A stretch of DNA of 64,000 nt from Euglena gracilis (taxonomy: Eukaryota > Euglenida > Euglenophyceae > Euglenales): the NCBI GenBank assembly GCA_039621445.1, contig CP154956.1, positions 33,515,437 through 33,579,436 of the forward strand. Reading direction: 5' to 3'. The notes under the pieces are model-generated. The model saw only the letters and a program-made list of their open reading frames with translations. It did no database searches and was not told the DNA's origin. How positions within the stretch are numbered: the stretch's first letter is position 1; the number at the start of each line of letters is the position of its first letter. The translations under genes were made by a program, and so were the position numbers. Shown piece by piece: positions 10,490 to 21,300 of the stretch.

Positions 10490-11286
10490 TCCGGGGGGGG
10501 GGGACACCGTCCAGGGGGGGCAATAAAAGTCATTGGAGGGCCGCCAGGCAAAGGAGCATGGGACATTATCGGGGGCAGGGGGGGGGGGAATGAAGCCCAA
10601 GCCCCCAGAAATGGTTCACCCCCCCCCCCCCCGACACTGCTCCAGGGAGGCCCGATCAGGCAACAGGGGGGGGGGACAGGCCAAAGGAATTTTCAGCCGG
10701 GGCCAAGGGACAATTGGGGGGGGGCATCCAAAAGAGGGGTGCCAATACAAAAAAAACCCATACCATACCACTCCCCCCCCTTATTTGACCCCCCCTTAAT
10801 TGAGCCTTATTTGACCCCCCCTTATTTGAGCATTTGGGGGGTCCTTTGGCCCGTGGGTGTGCTCAAATAAGGTGAGGGGAGTGGTGCTTCCAGTCCAAAG
10901 CGGTAAAAACGGTCGAAAGCAAGGGGCTAAAGATCGGGGGGGGGGGGTCAACAGGCCCTGGCCCGGACCCTGGCCCGGACCCTTTGGCGAGGTTTGGATT
11001 TGGATTTGGACGCTTTGGCCGGGTATGGGACAAGATCGGGGGTGGGGGGGGGGCAAGATCGGGGGGGATGGTACAAGGGATACAAAAAAGACCTCTGTGT
11101 TCTTCATCATCGAAAAGAAGCCTGGCTCCAACAGAAGCATCTCATTCAGTGAAAAATAATTAACATGAGTTGTGTCTGGAGACAAAAAGAGCACAAAGGG
11201 CAGAAGAACACGGGGGTTCTCTGAAATTGCACACCAAATGGAAGCGAGGAGTCAGCTGGTCTTCCAGGCACAGGTCCATTGGTTAG
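10490..11286. repeat. G-run repeat, family B copy 2, and A/T-rich intron
   Basis: Phrases shared with 9,170-9,560 (GGCCCGATCAGGCAACA, CCAAAGGAATTTTCAGCCGG, GGGACAATTGGGGG) show a second diverged copy. It is followed by TTATTTGACCCCCCCTTA repeats near 10,780-10,830 and a repeated CCTGGCCCGGACC phrase near 10,960-10,985. No gene is seen. Confidence 0.45.
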
Positions 11287-11290
11287 ACCC

Positions 11291-11521
11291 TCCTGGGGGC
11301 CAGGCTTCTTTTTAAGACCCACGGGGGGGGGGGTCCCCCCACCCACCCAGGGGGCGCGGGACCCCCGGGGGGGACCCCAAAATCGGGCCCGTTAAAGGAA
11401 ATTTTCAAAAAAAATTCAGCGCAAAGCGCCGCAAAGGTATACCCGGCGCCGGACCCACCTACCCACCCCCCCCTCCCCCCCCGGGGGGGTCTTCTGACTT
11501 AAAAAGATGCCTGCTGGGGGA
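11291..11521. repeat. MITE-like repeat, second copy
   Basis: A 231-bp unit is bounded by inverted ends sharing CAGGC-TCTTTTTAAG. The core has G and C runs and a GGCGCCGG segment. It is related in layout to 3,032-3,381. The GGCGCC-type hairpin associated with this family also appears just downstream at 11,747-11,765 (CCGGCGC, loop ATTCG, GCGCCGG). Confidence 0.5.
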
Positions 11522-11929
11522 GTCATTGAAGTGTTGCCCCCACTCCCCATGCAGTTCAGTTCCCGAAGTGGGGGAGATGGTTGGAAAGCCCACCCGGGAG
11601 GTACCTGCTCCCAAAATTCCTTCAGCTCCGAAAGAAAAAAAAACCAAAATCGGCGGCCCTGGAAACAATATGGGAGGCCCCCGCCCGATACTATTTTCAC
11701 ACCAAAAATGGCATCTTTGGACCAAAAAAAGGCCTCAAGATTTTTTCCGGCGCATTCGGCGCCGGGGTGTTGGCAGTACAGCCCACCTAAGGCTTTGTGG
11801 GAGGGAGGTCATCCACCATCCATAGGATACGGCCCTGGGGGACTTGAATTTTTATAGGGGGGGCTGCCGATCAGGTTGGGCCAGGGCAGAACGGGAAGGC
11901 CTGGTGGGGGGGTCGACCCCCCCCCCACC

Positions 11930-12360
11930 CACCACACCGATTTCGGGAAAATGGAGATGTTTTGATTGTAAACCACATTTTTTCACAAAAAAAAATCTGA
12001 AAATGTTCAGGGTTAAAAACGATCGTTTTTAGGAGTGGGGCGAAAAAAACGAACGTCAAAAAAATGGCCCAAATTTTGGCACAATCAAATTTTACTATCA
12101 TTTTTTTTCGTTGAAGTTTTTTTGGATTTTCAATGTAGTTTTTTTTTTTGCTTCAAAATCCTCTCAAATCAAAATGTTGCATGTGAACGTTGCAAATTTG
12201 GAAGGTGGAAAAAATGGGGAGGGGCATTTGGGGGGGACCCATATGGGTGGGGGGGGTCGCTAACGCCCACCACCTCTTCCCGTATTTCCGGAGCACGAAT
12301 TTTTGGACCCGAAAACATTTTTTTTTCGGCGCCGGGTGTTTTTTTTTGACCCATTTTGGG
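11930..12360 (+). repeat. Dispersed repeat, copy A2
   Basis: This is the second copy of the block at 4,085-4,730, in the same orientation. It shares the TTTTTTCACAAAAAAAAA segment, the TGTTCAGGGTTAAAAA segment, the GATTTTCAATG segment, the GGGGGGACCCATATGGGTGG segment and the terminal CGGCGCCGGGTG hairpin half. Confidence 0.6.
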
Positions 12361-12429
12361 ACCGTTCTGCCCTGGGGCTGGCCAGCAAGGACATGGGCAT
12401 GTTCAATTCGGCATGGTCAGGGGATCCAC

Positions 12430-12565
12430 ATTGGCCATCCACGATTTTCTGAACGTGGCCGCAAGGCTCCATTGTATCTTGAAAGCCTTGGGGTAAAGAC
12501 AGAAGGCCAACAATCGAAGGGATAACCCCCCGAAGAATGTTTGGATTTTTTGTTGTTCTTGGAAC
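12430..12565 (-). CDS. Possible upstream exon of the minus-strand gene (frame ambiguous)
   Basis: All three minus-strand frames are open over much of 12.4-12.6 kb. The frame bounded by acceptor AAAATCAG and donor GCCAAT|GTGGAT reads FQEQQKIQTFFGGLSLRLLA FCLYPKAFKIQWSLAATFRK, the most protein-like of the three. Another frame gives a longer peptide (HHHSKELANQWFTFMMIWRH). The exon call is tentative, and upstream exons would lie beyond 13 kb, possibly on the far side of the retroelements. Confidence 0.3.
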
Positions 12566-13575
12566 TGATTTTGGCCCATGGCGCCAAATCATCATGAAGG
12601 TGAACCACTGGTTGGCCAGTTCTTTTGAGTGGTGATGCACATCAGTCAGAGCATTTCTTTATTGATGATAACGACACAAATGAGACTGGCCCTCATCCAA
12701 CTGACAGTGGTTTCCACAATTTTTTTCAAATGGATGGTGACCAGCCACAGAACAGGAACGAAACATTAAGAAACCATAGAGACCCATTTTTCCCCTGTCA
12801 CAAATATAGTCGAACCCGGAATGTTTTGGTTTTGTCTTTTTTGCACATCAGCGGTTCATTCGTGACCCGCATGGCGCGGAAATTCACGCGACTTCGTGGA
12901 GTGGCGAAAAACAGCGAACAACAACTTGGGACCAAGGGGACATCCGCTCCAATCGCCAGGCAGAGAACTACCAACTCCTATCCCTGGCCTTGTTCCGTCA
13001 GATAATCCACCTCATGCGCCCCAAACACGTCCAACGTTGAACTCCACCACATCTACCGCGCCGTGGCACTAGCTAAAAAAGACGACGTCTACAAGATCAA
13101 CAAGCAGCCAAAAGCAGTCTACAAGATCAACAAGCAGCCAAAAGCACGCATGACCACGCCCAAGCCACGCTGCAGACAAAGAACAGCACAGCCCAGAACC
13201 ACCACAAGAGACGAACCGCAGCTGTACCAGTGTCAACCAGGTGCTCCACTACCAACCTAGCTCAGCCGCTCCGGCCATCAACCAGACGAAGCACGCTCAC
13301 CACCGCATCGTCGACAATCCCCGCCCTCACGACCTCGAACCTGCACAACATCACCGCTTCGCCTCGGAACCTCCGCTACTAAAGCCACCCCTGCTTCTGT
13401 ACATCCCCTCTGAATATCCATGGGGTTCCCCCATCTGTACATAGCCTCCCTCTCCCCAGAACACTCAAAGCCAGTAGGCTGTGCCACTAGTCGGTGGATT
13501 CGGTTCGCCCCACCACCGTTTGGAGTCAGGCCGTGAGGCCAAAAACATAGACAAAGACATTTCCCTGGGCGTTGG
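12566..13575. repeat. Unassigned sequence with a 30-bp tandem duplication
   Basis: No gene is recognised. From about 12,850 the base composition shifts to GC-rich, C-rich DNA with open frames of poor composition, possibly the tail of another retroelement. A 30-bp unit (starting GTCTACAAGATCAAC) is repeated exactly at 13,087-13,116 and 13,117-13,146. The region ends at the GAAGG target duplication of chromovirus copy 1 (13,576-13,580). Confidence 0.4.
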
Positions 13576-13580
13576 GAAGG

Positions 13581-14009
13581 TGTGTACCAGGCACGTCCCA
13601 GCTCTGTAGGATATCTGCAGAGTGGGTTCTGTGACGGTCGCACCACTGTGGAAACCCACAGCTGGTAAGATCGTGGCAGACCCTTCTGGGATCTGCCCCT
13701 GGACACGTCAGCACTTTTCTCTCCTTCCCCCACAGGTGGTATTCTTTACTCTCACAATCTCCAAGTTTCACCATTGGTTTTGGCAGAGGGAAAAACCCTC
13801 AGAACAATCAACTTTGATCTCAGAGGAAAACTTCTGAATCTTTGCTTTGTGCTTTGCTTCTTGGGGAATTGGGAAGAAAAGGGGAAAACCACTTTTCGTT
13901 ACTCCAAAGACTTTTCCCTACCATAAGTAGGCTGCGCACCAAGGCGAAAGCGAAAGGCTTTTACAGAAAATTCCAAAAAGGGGAAAAGGGAAAGCTTTGG
14001 ACGTACACT
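13581..14009 (+). repeat. 5' LTR of chromovirus copy 1
   Basis: Starts TGTGTACC and ends ACGTACACT, and matches 29,911-30,339 base for base by eye. The ends form an imperfect inverted pair (TGTGTAC/GTACACT). Purine-rich stretches (GAAGAAAAGGGGAAAACC) lie in its 3' half. I see no clear TATA box or AATAAA signal. Confidence 0.95.
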
Positions 14010-14025
14010 TGGTAGCAGATTTAGG
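14010..14025 (+). promoter_or_regulatory. Primer-binding site (initiator tRNA-Met)
   Basis: TGGTAGCAGATTTAGG directly abuts the LTR end. TGGTAGCAG is the complement of the CTGCTACCA 3' end of eukaryotic initiator tRNA-Met, the usual primer for Ty3/gypsy minus-strand synthesis. Confidence 0.9.
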
Positions 14026-14356
14026 CAACGAACCTACACAGACGTTCCACACAGAGAAACTCTGTGGTTGACTGGTGGTGAGGATCGTACTGAGCCGTGA
14101 AACACGGTGAAAGTACTGTTCCTGGCTCCTAGCCAACCTTTAAGCAAGGATACAGGTCTCAGAAGGCTCTGTTCGGTAATCGCCGATACAACCTTTCTGG
14201 TCCCTGTTTCTCTGCTTATTTGTGTGAATTTTTGGGTTTTTGCCTTTTTACCCATCTCAAAAGATGCAGAGCACAAGCCCCAACCCCAAATTTGATTATG
14301 ACTTGTTGATGAGTTCATTGAGCAATTGTGATGAAGATTGCGGGGATTAGAACGGT

Positions 14357-17300
14357 TTGAATGAAACAAGTTCCAATTCCCGACCCCCCAAGCAAGAAGA
14401 AGGCAATTTGACTCATTTGTCATTGTCAAAAGGCGAAACGCCTTTATTATTGCATGGGGGTAATGAACCCTCTTCATCATCATTGTCATTGATTGTGCGG
14501 GATGTAGGTGGCAAAATGCCTTCCTCCATCCCGATTCACCCATCATTGATGCGGCAAGGGGATGAACCCCTTGCCCCCTCACACTTGGTTACTCATGTTA
14601 CCCATGAACAAAGTGAGGGGTATTTGCCCTTTGCTCTGTTCACACCCAAAAGATCCCCGGTGGAAGCACCGGTGGGCCTTTTGGAGTGCAACTCGGTGGA
14701 AACACCGTGTTTTTTCCAACCCCCCCCTCAATTACCACCCCCCACACCATTTCACGCTTTGCCGGGATTACCCGCGGAAGCTGCGGTTTTCCCTGCATTG
14801 CCATGGAACCCAGATATGCGTCTGGTGGTGCCGGAAATCTCTGGTGCCGTTTCTATTGTGGAGGACTATGAGGAAGATTTGAGGGATAACCTCACCCCCG
14901 GTGATGTTTTCCGAATTCTCGGTCAACTTCCAGCGGATCACCCGCTTAGCAAGCAAATTTTGCATGTCCACCAATGCGTTGCGGAATGCGCAACCATGCT
15001 CAACAAAGTTTTGCAGTTCGATGAGGACAATCAAAGGGTTGTCAACACCAAACTGGAATGTTGCTGGAATTATTTGCAGGAAATCGGCAAATATTGCCAA
15101 CACAATTTTGAAAATGCGGGGAAAGACCTTCAGCATTTTCGAGAAAGTGTTGACAGTATTTTGCGCATCCAACTTCCACAAAATTTCCAACAAATCAGCG
15201 AAATGCTGCATGAAGCGGAAACGCGGAATGATTCCAAGTTTCTGCATGTGCAGGATGGTATGAGCCATCTTTTTGCCCAATTGGAATCCTGTTCAACCAT
15301 GTTACTGCAATTGCAGCAACAGTTACAAGCGCAAAATGCCACCCCCAAAATGCCGGAAATCGGTAACTTTGTCGCGGTTGAGCATTTTGCCGCACTTACC
15401 AGTTCTTTCCAAGAAGCCCAACAACGGATTTTGCATCTTGGCTCGGAAATCGAGCACTTGAAGCAATTTCAAGCGAAAGTGCAAGAAAATTTTGTTCCCG
15501 TTCGCAAATCCAGCTTTTGGAGAAACGAATTTCACACTTGGAGCAAAAATCCTGCCATTGTGCCGCAAATCAGGATGGATTAACCACCTTGAGCGCGAAA
15601 ATCGCGGATTGCGCACAACGGTTGGATTTTACACAACAACAAATGCAAACGGACATTGGCGGTATTAATGCCACCGTTGTCGGTTTGCAGGAGCATGTTT
15701 CTGCACTTTCCAAGCGAATTCCCGACATTAGTGGTATTCAAGCCGCTATTGGGGAATTACAAACCCGTTGCACCTTGTTGTCCACCACAGTGACGGAAAT
15801 CCGCTCACTACCCCCCATTTCGCGTGCTCGGATATCCGAGTCACCGGAATTTTGCTCATTTTATGACAAAGTGCTTGGTGACAACAAGGAAACCTTGCAA
15901 GCATTTTGTACAAGTTTGCTCCAAATTGAGGAAAGCGTGAATCGGAATGCCCGATCCATGCAAGATGAGGTTTCTCGGTTGGATGGACGAATTTCTGCGT
16001 TGTTGGAAAAGCCAACCGCGGAAAATTCGCGCACCACCGTGGAAACCCCCACCAAGTCACTCCACCAATTGCAAACCGTCTCAAATGCGGTAAAAGCGCT
16101 TGCGGGTCAACTCCGGAATGTGGAGGAGTCCCAAGGAAATCTTGCCCAAGAATTACACTTGGTTTCTGAAAAGATGCCACACTTGGAAGATTTTTCCCGT
16201 TACCGCAAACGCGTTAGGCATTTGGAGACTGAGGTTGACCGTATTTGCGCCCAACTCCAGTTGGTGGAACATTTGGAAGAAACGGTGCATGACTTGTCCG
16301 CGAGTCTGGATAAAATGTCCCCTCCGGTACCGGTTGTGCCACCACCAACCGCGGTAAGCGCTGCGGTTGGTATTCCAAATGTCCCGGAATCGCGTTCTCA
16401 AATTACCTTTTCCGGAGTAGGAATCCCTACATCCACTGCGAATTTGGTACAACCACCCGCGAAAACGCGAATTGTACCACCTTTGCATCTGCCAACACCA
16501 CAAACTCACTCTTCGCACGACATTTCCGATGAGGAAATTGACCCCCCACTCGAAAATTCGAGTCTCCACCAAGAAATTCAACATTCCAACCTTGTACGAG
16601 GAATGAGCCAACACCCCACACCTGGTATTGGTCATGTGTCGCAATCGCGATCATACCAACAACCGACGGGTTCTGGAATGCCAGACCACCCATCGGGTTT
16701 TCGGCGGGAAACCCGCCCCACTGAGAGGATTTCACCACATTTTTCGCAATTCCCGCAGGAAAATCCTGCCAACCTTACACTTGGTGCGGGAAATCCTGCA
16801 CGGGTCAAACATGGAGCGGAAAATCCGCGAAACGCGTTTGGTGTTAAGAATTACCCTGACCCAAACCCCTGGAATACCACCGAGGGTCAGCGGGTTACTC
16901 AGAGAGACTTCAAGGGCACCATCGCAATCGCGAACAAGGTGAAGCCCCAATGGGACGGGGATCCAACCACATGGAGACAATTTTTTCGGGATTGGGAGTA
17001 CTATTGGGCACTAAAGGGACCCACCCAAGACCCGAATCCCGAGGTAGTCAAGATGGAATTCATCGATTGCCTACCGAGGGAGGAGCGAGAACGCGCACGC
17101 AATTTGGTGATACGTAATGGCGTATCATTCGATGACCTGGTTGAGCAATACGCTTCAACCAATTCAAGTTTGGTCACCAGGATTACCCTGGAGAAGAAGT
17201 GGCGACAATTCGCGCCATCGGATCGCAAATGGAAATCCATTGACCTTTGGTATGCCAAATGGTTAGCACTTGCTTCCGAAGTTGATGAACTTAGCGAGAA

Positions 17301-18334
17301 GCAAATGCGCGAACAATTCGATGCGGTTTTGTTGCATTTCACACCATCCCTCGTGAAGGATATCCATCGCGAGGAGTTGGCAGGGCATGAGATGATTCTT
17401 GCCCAACGTTGGAATTATGTGTCAAAGCAACTCAAGCTCACACAAGTTTTGGGACAAATACAGTCCGCTTTCCAAACGCATCCCACCGCGGGAATCCCTG
17501 CGGGTGCGGTTAATGCGTTGCAAAAATCACCCATGTCACCAATATCACCCACCACGGGATCGAAAACGCGGAATCAGCGTTCTTCGGACCAGGGCACGAC
17601 TGTGCTTTTTGTGCAACAAATCTGGTCACATGTCTCGGGAATGCCCGAATCCCGATGCGCGAAAGCGTATTGGAAGCCCAAGGGGCTCGACCTCCTCACG
17701 GGGATCGGGTTCCTCGGCGTTTTCACGTCAATCGGGAGTTTCACGGTCTTCGGAGAACCGCTTTAGCGGCAGTAGGCCCAAGTCACCATCGCGTGATGGT
17801 CGGGAAACCCGTCCTTCTCGCGGTCGGTCACCTGGCCCCCCTGCCCGAAAACGGGATTTCAATCGCGATTCTTCACGATCTCGTTCGCGAAGTGGATCAT
17901 CCTCTTCACGCGAGTCAACGGGGAAGTCCCGATACACCGGTCATGGTCGACGGGAAACCCGTTCACCACGACGGTTTGACGGAAAAACGGAATACCGTTC
18001 CCCCCGTTACGCGGAATCCCGCCACAAATCCCGTTGTTCACTTTGCGGTTCCAAAGATCACCACGCATCCAAATGTCCCAGATCTCGTTCCCCCCGGCCC
18101 GGCTACGGAAATCGCGGTAAGCGCCGCGATGACCGTGGTTACTCCTCCAACCGGCAAAAGGTCGGTTTCAAGATATCTTGTTTGGAGGAGGACACCCCGG
18201 CTTCGGGCAGGGAGGGGGATGAGACCTCGGACGGGGAATTTAATGAGGCCCGAATGGCGGTGCGCTCATTGAATTCCATCTATTCCACCAAAAAGTCCGT
18301 TGCCGGCTATGCGGCCGGTTCGGACTTGGAGTAG
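14357..18334 (+). pseudogene. Gag of chromovirus copy 1 (two frameshifts)
   Basis: Gag forms the retroelement particle and binds its RNA. In order it shows a disordered N-terminus; a long coiled coil (about 14,900-16,310, e.g. RKRVRHLETEVDRICAQLQL); a Pro/Ser-rich linker; a capsid-like region (about 16,900-17,400, WRQFFRDWEYYWALKGP); an Arg/Ser-rich tail; and two CCHC zinc knuckles (CFLCNKSGHMSREC and CSLCGSKDHHASKC). The first in-frame ATG is 14,516, although the frame is open from before 14,357. Compared with copy 2, a one-base loss near 15,498 and a five-base loss near 17,600 (just before the first knuckle) break the frame. The ORF ends in TAG at 18,332-18,334, with pol in the same frame beyond it. 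Confidence 0.85.
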
Positions 18335-18370
18335 GGGAGCCCGAGGTCCGAGGGCACGGACCTCTGGGCT
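18332..18370 (+). promoter_or_regulatory. Gag-pol UAG with downstream stem-loop (candidate readthrough signal)
   Basis: TAG (18,332-18,334) is followed by GGG and then a stem from 18,338 to 18,370: AGCCCGAGGTCCG, six-base loop AGGGCA, CGGACCTCTGGGCT. It gives 13 base pairs with one bulged T. Protease continues in the same frame after the stop. The same arrangement is present in copy 2. UAG-G plus a stable downstream structure is the layout used for stop suppression by gammaretroviruses. Function here is inferred. Confidence 0.6.
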
Positions 18371-21300
18371 GATGAACAGATGGAGGTAAGACCTGATCAA
18401 CCTTACCCCCCCTGCCCATCCGCCTTCACGGTCAGTACCCGGAATTATTTCGGGTCCCCTACCACCCACTCCACATTTCCGCTCGGAATGCTGAGCAAAG
18501 TGGGAAAGGGTTCATGGGAGAGCTGGCATGCAAACGTATTTCCGCCAGACCCTTCACTTTGCGTACCACCAATGGAATTACTCGTCCAAGCGGAAATCCG
18601 CATCCAAAATTTCTCCACTAAAGTTAAAATTCTCATTGACACTGGTTGTCGCATTGCACTGCTCTTTCGGTTGGGGTTGATACCGACCCCGCTCTTGGCA
18701 AGCGCCAAGAAACCGATCAAAATTACAACCGCGGATAACACCCCCATGTGTGGTGGTGATTTGGGATGTGTGCTCGAGATACTCTTGCCCATCATTCCGA
18801 AGCATCACTCACAACCCCCACAATTACAACATTCCACCAATATTTGGGGTTACGAGTCCGGAATTCACGGGTCTGACGTAATTTTGGGATACCCATTTTT
18901 ACGCCAGTACCGATTGGTTGTGGATTGCCACTCCCACGGTTTGCGCACAGCACCCACCACTTCATTGACACCCAAACCACCATCACCGTTGTCATCCACT
19001 ATGATGACCACCGCTTTGCCCACACCGTTATCCACAATGGCAACACCGTTCCCACCACACCAACAACCGTTTTCCACACCCGGGGTACGGAGAAAGCCTC
19101 CCCCCTGCCCAATGACACACCAACATGCGTTCCACATGAGGCAGGGCAAGCGAGTAGCGGTACCCCCGCCGTTCCACTGGGTTACAAGACGAAAGCCCAA
19201 AGGCCTGCAGTACGTACGGTGTCGAGTAGTCGCCCAGCTACACCACCACTCCGTTTCCCACCAGTTGTGCCGAATCCAGGCACACCTGTACAAGACTCCC
19301 CGGCTAATGCCATCGACACCCACTTTCACGCACACCCGTCATACCATCACACTTCCTTCCAATGTGTGCACTGCAGGAGAATTTCCACCCAATCGGATTT
19401 CGATTGTGGATGTTTAGTTCAAAATCCGACACTAATCACAATTCCGAATACGGAATCCACACGCCATGATACACTTGGTTGTAGCCCGCAATGCGCGGAG
19501 ATACACCGAGTACTCCAACAACGCGGATTAGCCTCGTTGTTCGGAACCGCGAAAAGCGTGATTCCTAATTACAATCGCGATCACACTTGGTACGGATTTG
19601 ATGCGGAATGGGGAAACCCCCAACCTGTCCAAACTCCCTTGGGATCAACCCTTGTGGTAGTGGAAGACAACCCGCATGTTTGTGGATCCATTCATTGTGT
19701 TTCTACCCTTCAACCCGAAAATCGGGTGCATGAATACGCGAAACGCGTATGGAATGCTTTCAATTTTGGTCAATATCGCATTTTGGAACGATGGTTTTCC
19801 AAAATCGCGACATTGGCTGATTCTTTTGATTTGGCATTGGAAATCGATGCCTTTTCATCCAATGCTCATGCCCGTTTGACACGTCATTGGTCACAACACT
19901 CCAACGCATTTGATAAATTTTGGGGTGATACGGTGTTATGGATGCACCCTCCCCCAAAACTTATCGAATGTGCGGTTGAGAAAATTCTGCGGGATGAAGC
20001 CCGTGGAGTTATTCTCATACCCATCATTCCGGAAGCGGAATGGTTCACCCAACTATCGTACGTATGTTTTCATTGGTGGGATTTACCCACTAATGTACCG
20101 ATTTTTGAGGATTTTTGTGGTAAAATATTACCACCCTTGACAGAAATCATTTTTCGCGTTTGTTTCTTCGATGCATTCGGAATGTCCGAATTTGCGGTGC
20201 CGAGGAAGCTCGGTAGCCCCAGGGATACCCTGGCGGTTTCCGCAGTCATCGAGATAGCAGGTCAGCATCCTAAATCAGCCGAATTCTGTTCGCGGATTAC
20301 CCGCAAATTCCACGGTGTGCTGGAAAATCCAGTATACGCGTGCGACATCGACCCCGCGATACGCGGTCCGTTCGGTGTTTGTAAGATCGAGCTTAAGGAT
20401 GGAGCAAAGCCAATGCACCGGAAATTTTTTCGTTGTTCGGGAGAACGTGAACAAGCTCTCAATGAAATGATTGAGAAGCTTATTCAGCGCAAGTGGATTG
20501 TACCCTCGAAAAGCGAGTGGACATCCCAGGCATTTGTTGTTCCTAAACCCCCAGACCCCTCAGGTCAGAAGAAATGGAGGCTGGTGCTGGATTACCGGTA
20601 CCTGAACTCCCAAACAAGGGATGATCCCTTCCCGCTCCCCTTGATCGAGGATTTGATCACCAAACAATCGGAAAACCGGTTGTGGTCAATTTTCGATCTG
20701 GAGGACGGTTTTCACCAAATGCACTTACACCCTGACTCCCAACCATACACGGCATTCGTGACATCCAAGGGTGTGTACCAATGGACGGTACTCCCCATGG
20801 GTGTTAAGAATGGCCCAGCCATGTTTCAGCGCATGATACAATGGGTTCTACGCGATTTACCGTTTGCCATTGTGTACATTGATGATGTGCTGGTGGGAAC
20901 ACCACCACCATCCGCACAATCGAGCGAGGATATCCTCGTCACACACTTCCACCATGTTTGTGCGGTATTAACCGCTTTTCAAAAACATGTGCTTTTCGCG
21001 AAAGGCGCAAAAATGCATTTGTTTCGGATTCTCATAAAATTTTGCGGTCACATCCTCAGCAATGGACAGCGGAAAGCCGCTCCGAGTAAACTCGAAGCCA
21101 TTAAGAAATGGACCCCTGAGGTAATCAAAACGATTACTCACCTCAAAGGATTTTTGGGATTAGCCCAATACTACGCGATTTATATGAAGGACTTCGCGAA
21201 AATCGCGGTGCCCCTCACCAAGCAGCTCAAAAACCGGGCTGTTGACAACACCAAAGTCATTTGGGATGACCAAATGCGCGAGGCCCTTGAGAAAATCAAG

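Noticed and set aside
13017-13500. Ty1/copia or other element coding remnant left of copy 1
   Set aside because: The region is C-rich with open frames but shows no RT, RNase H or integrase motif that I can defend.
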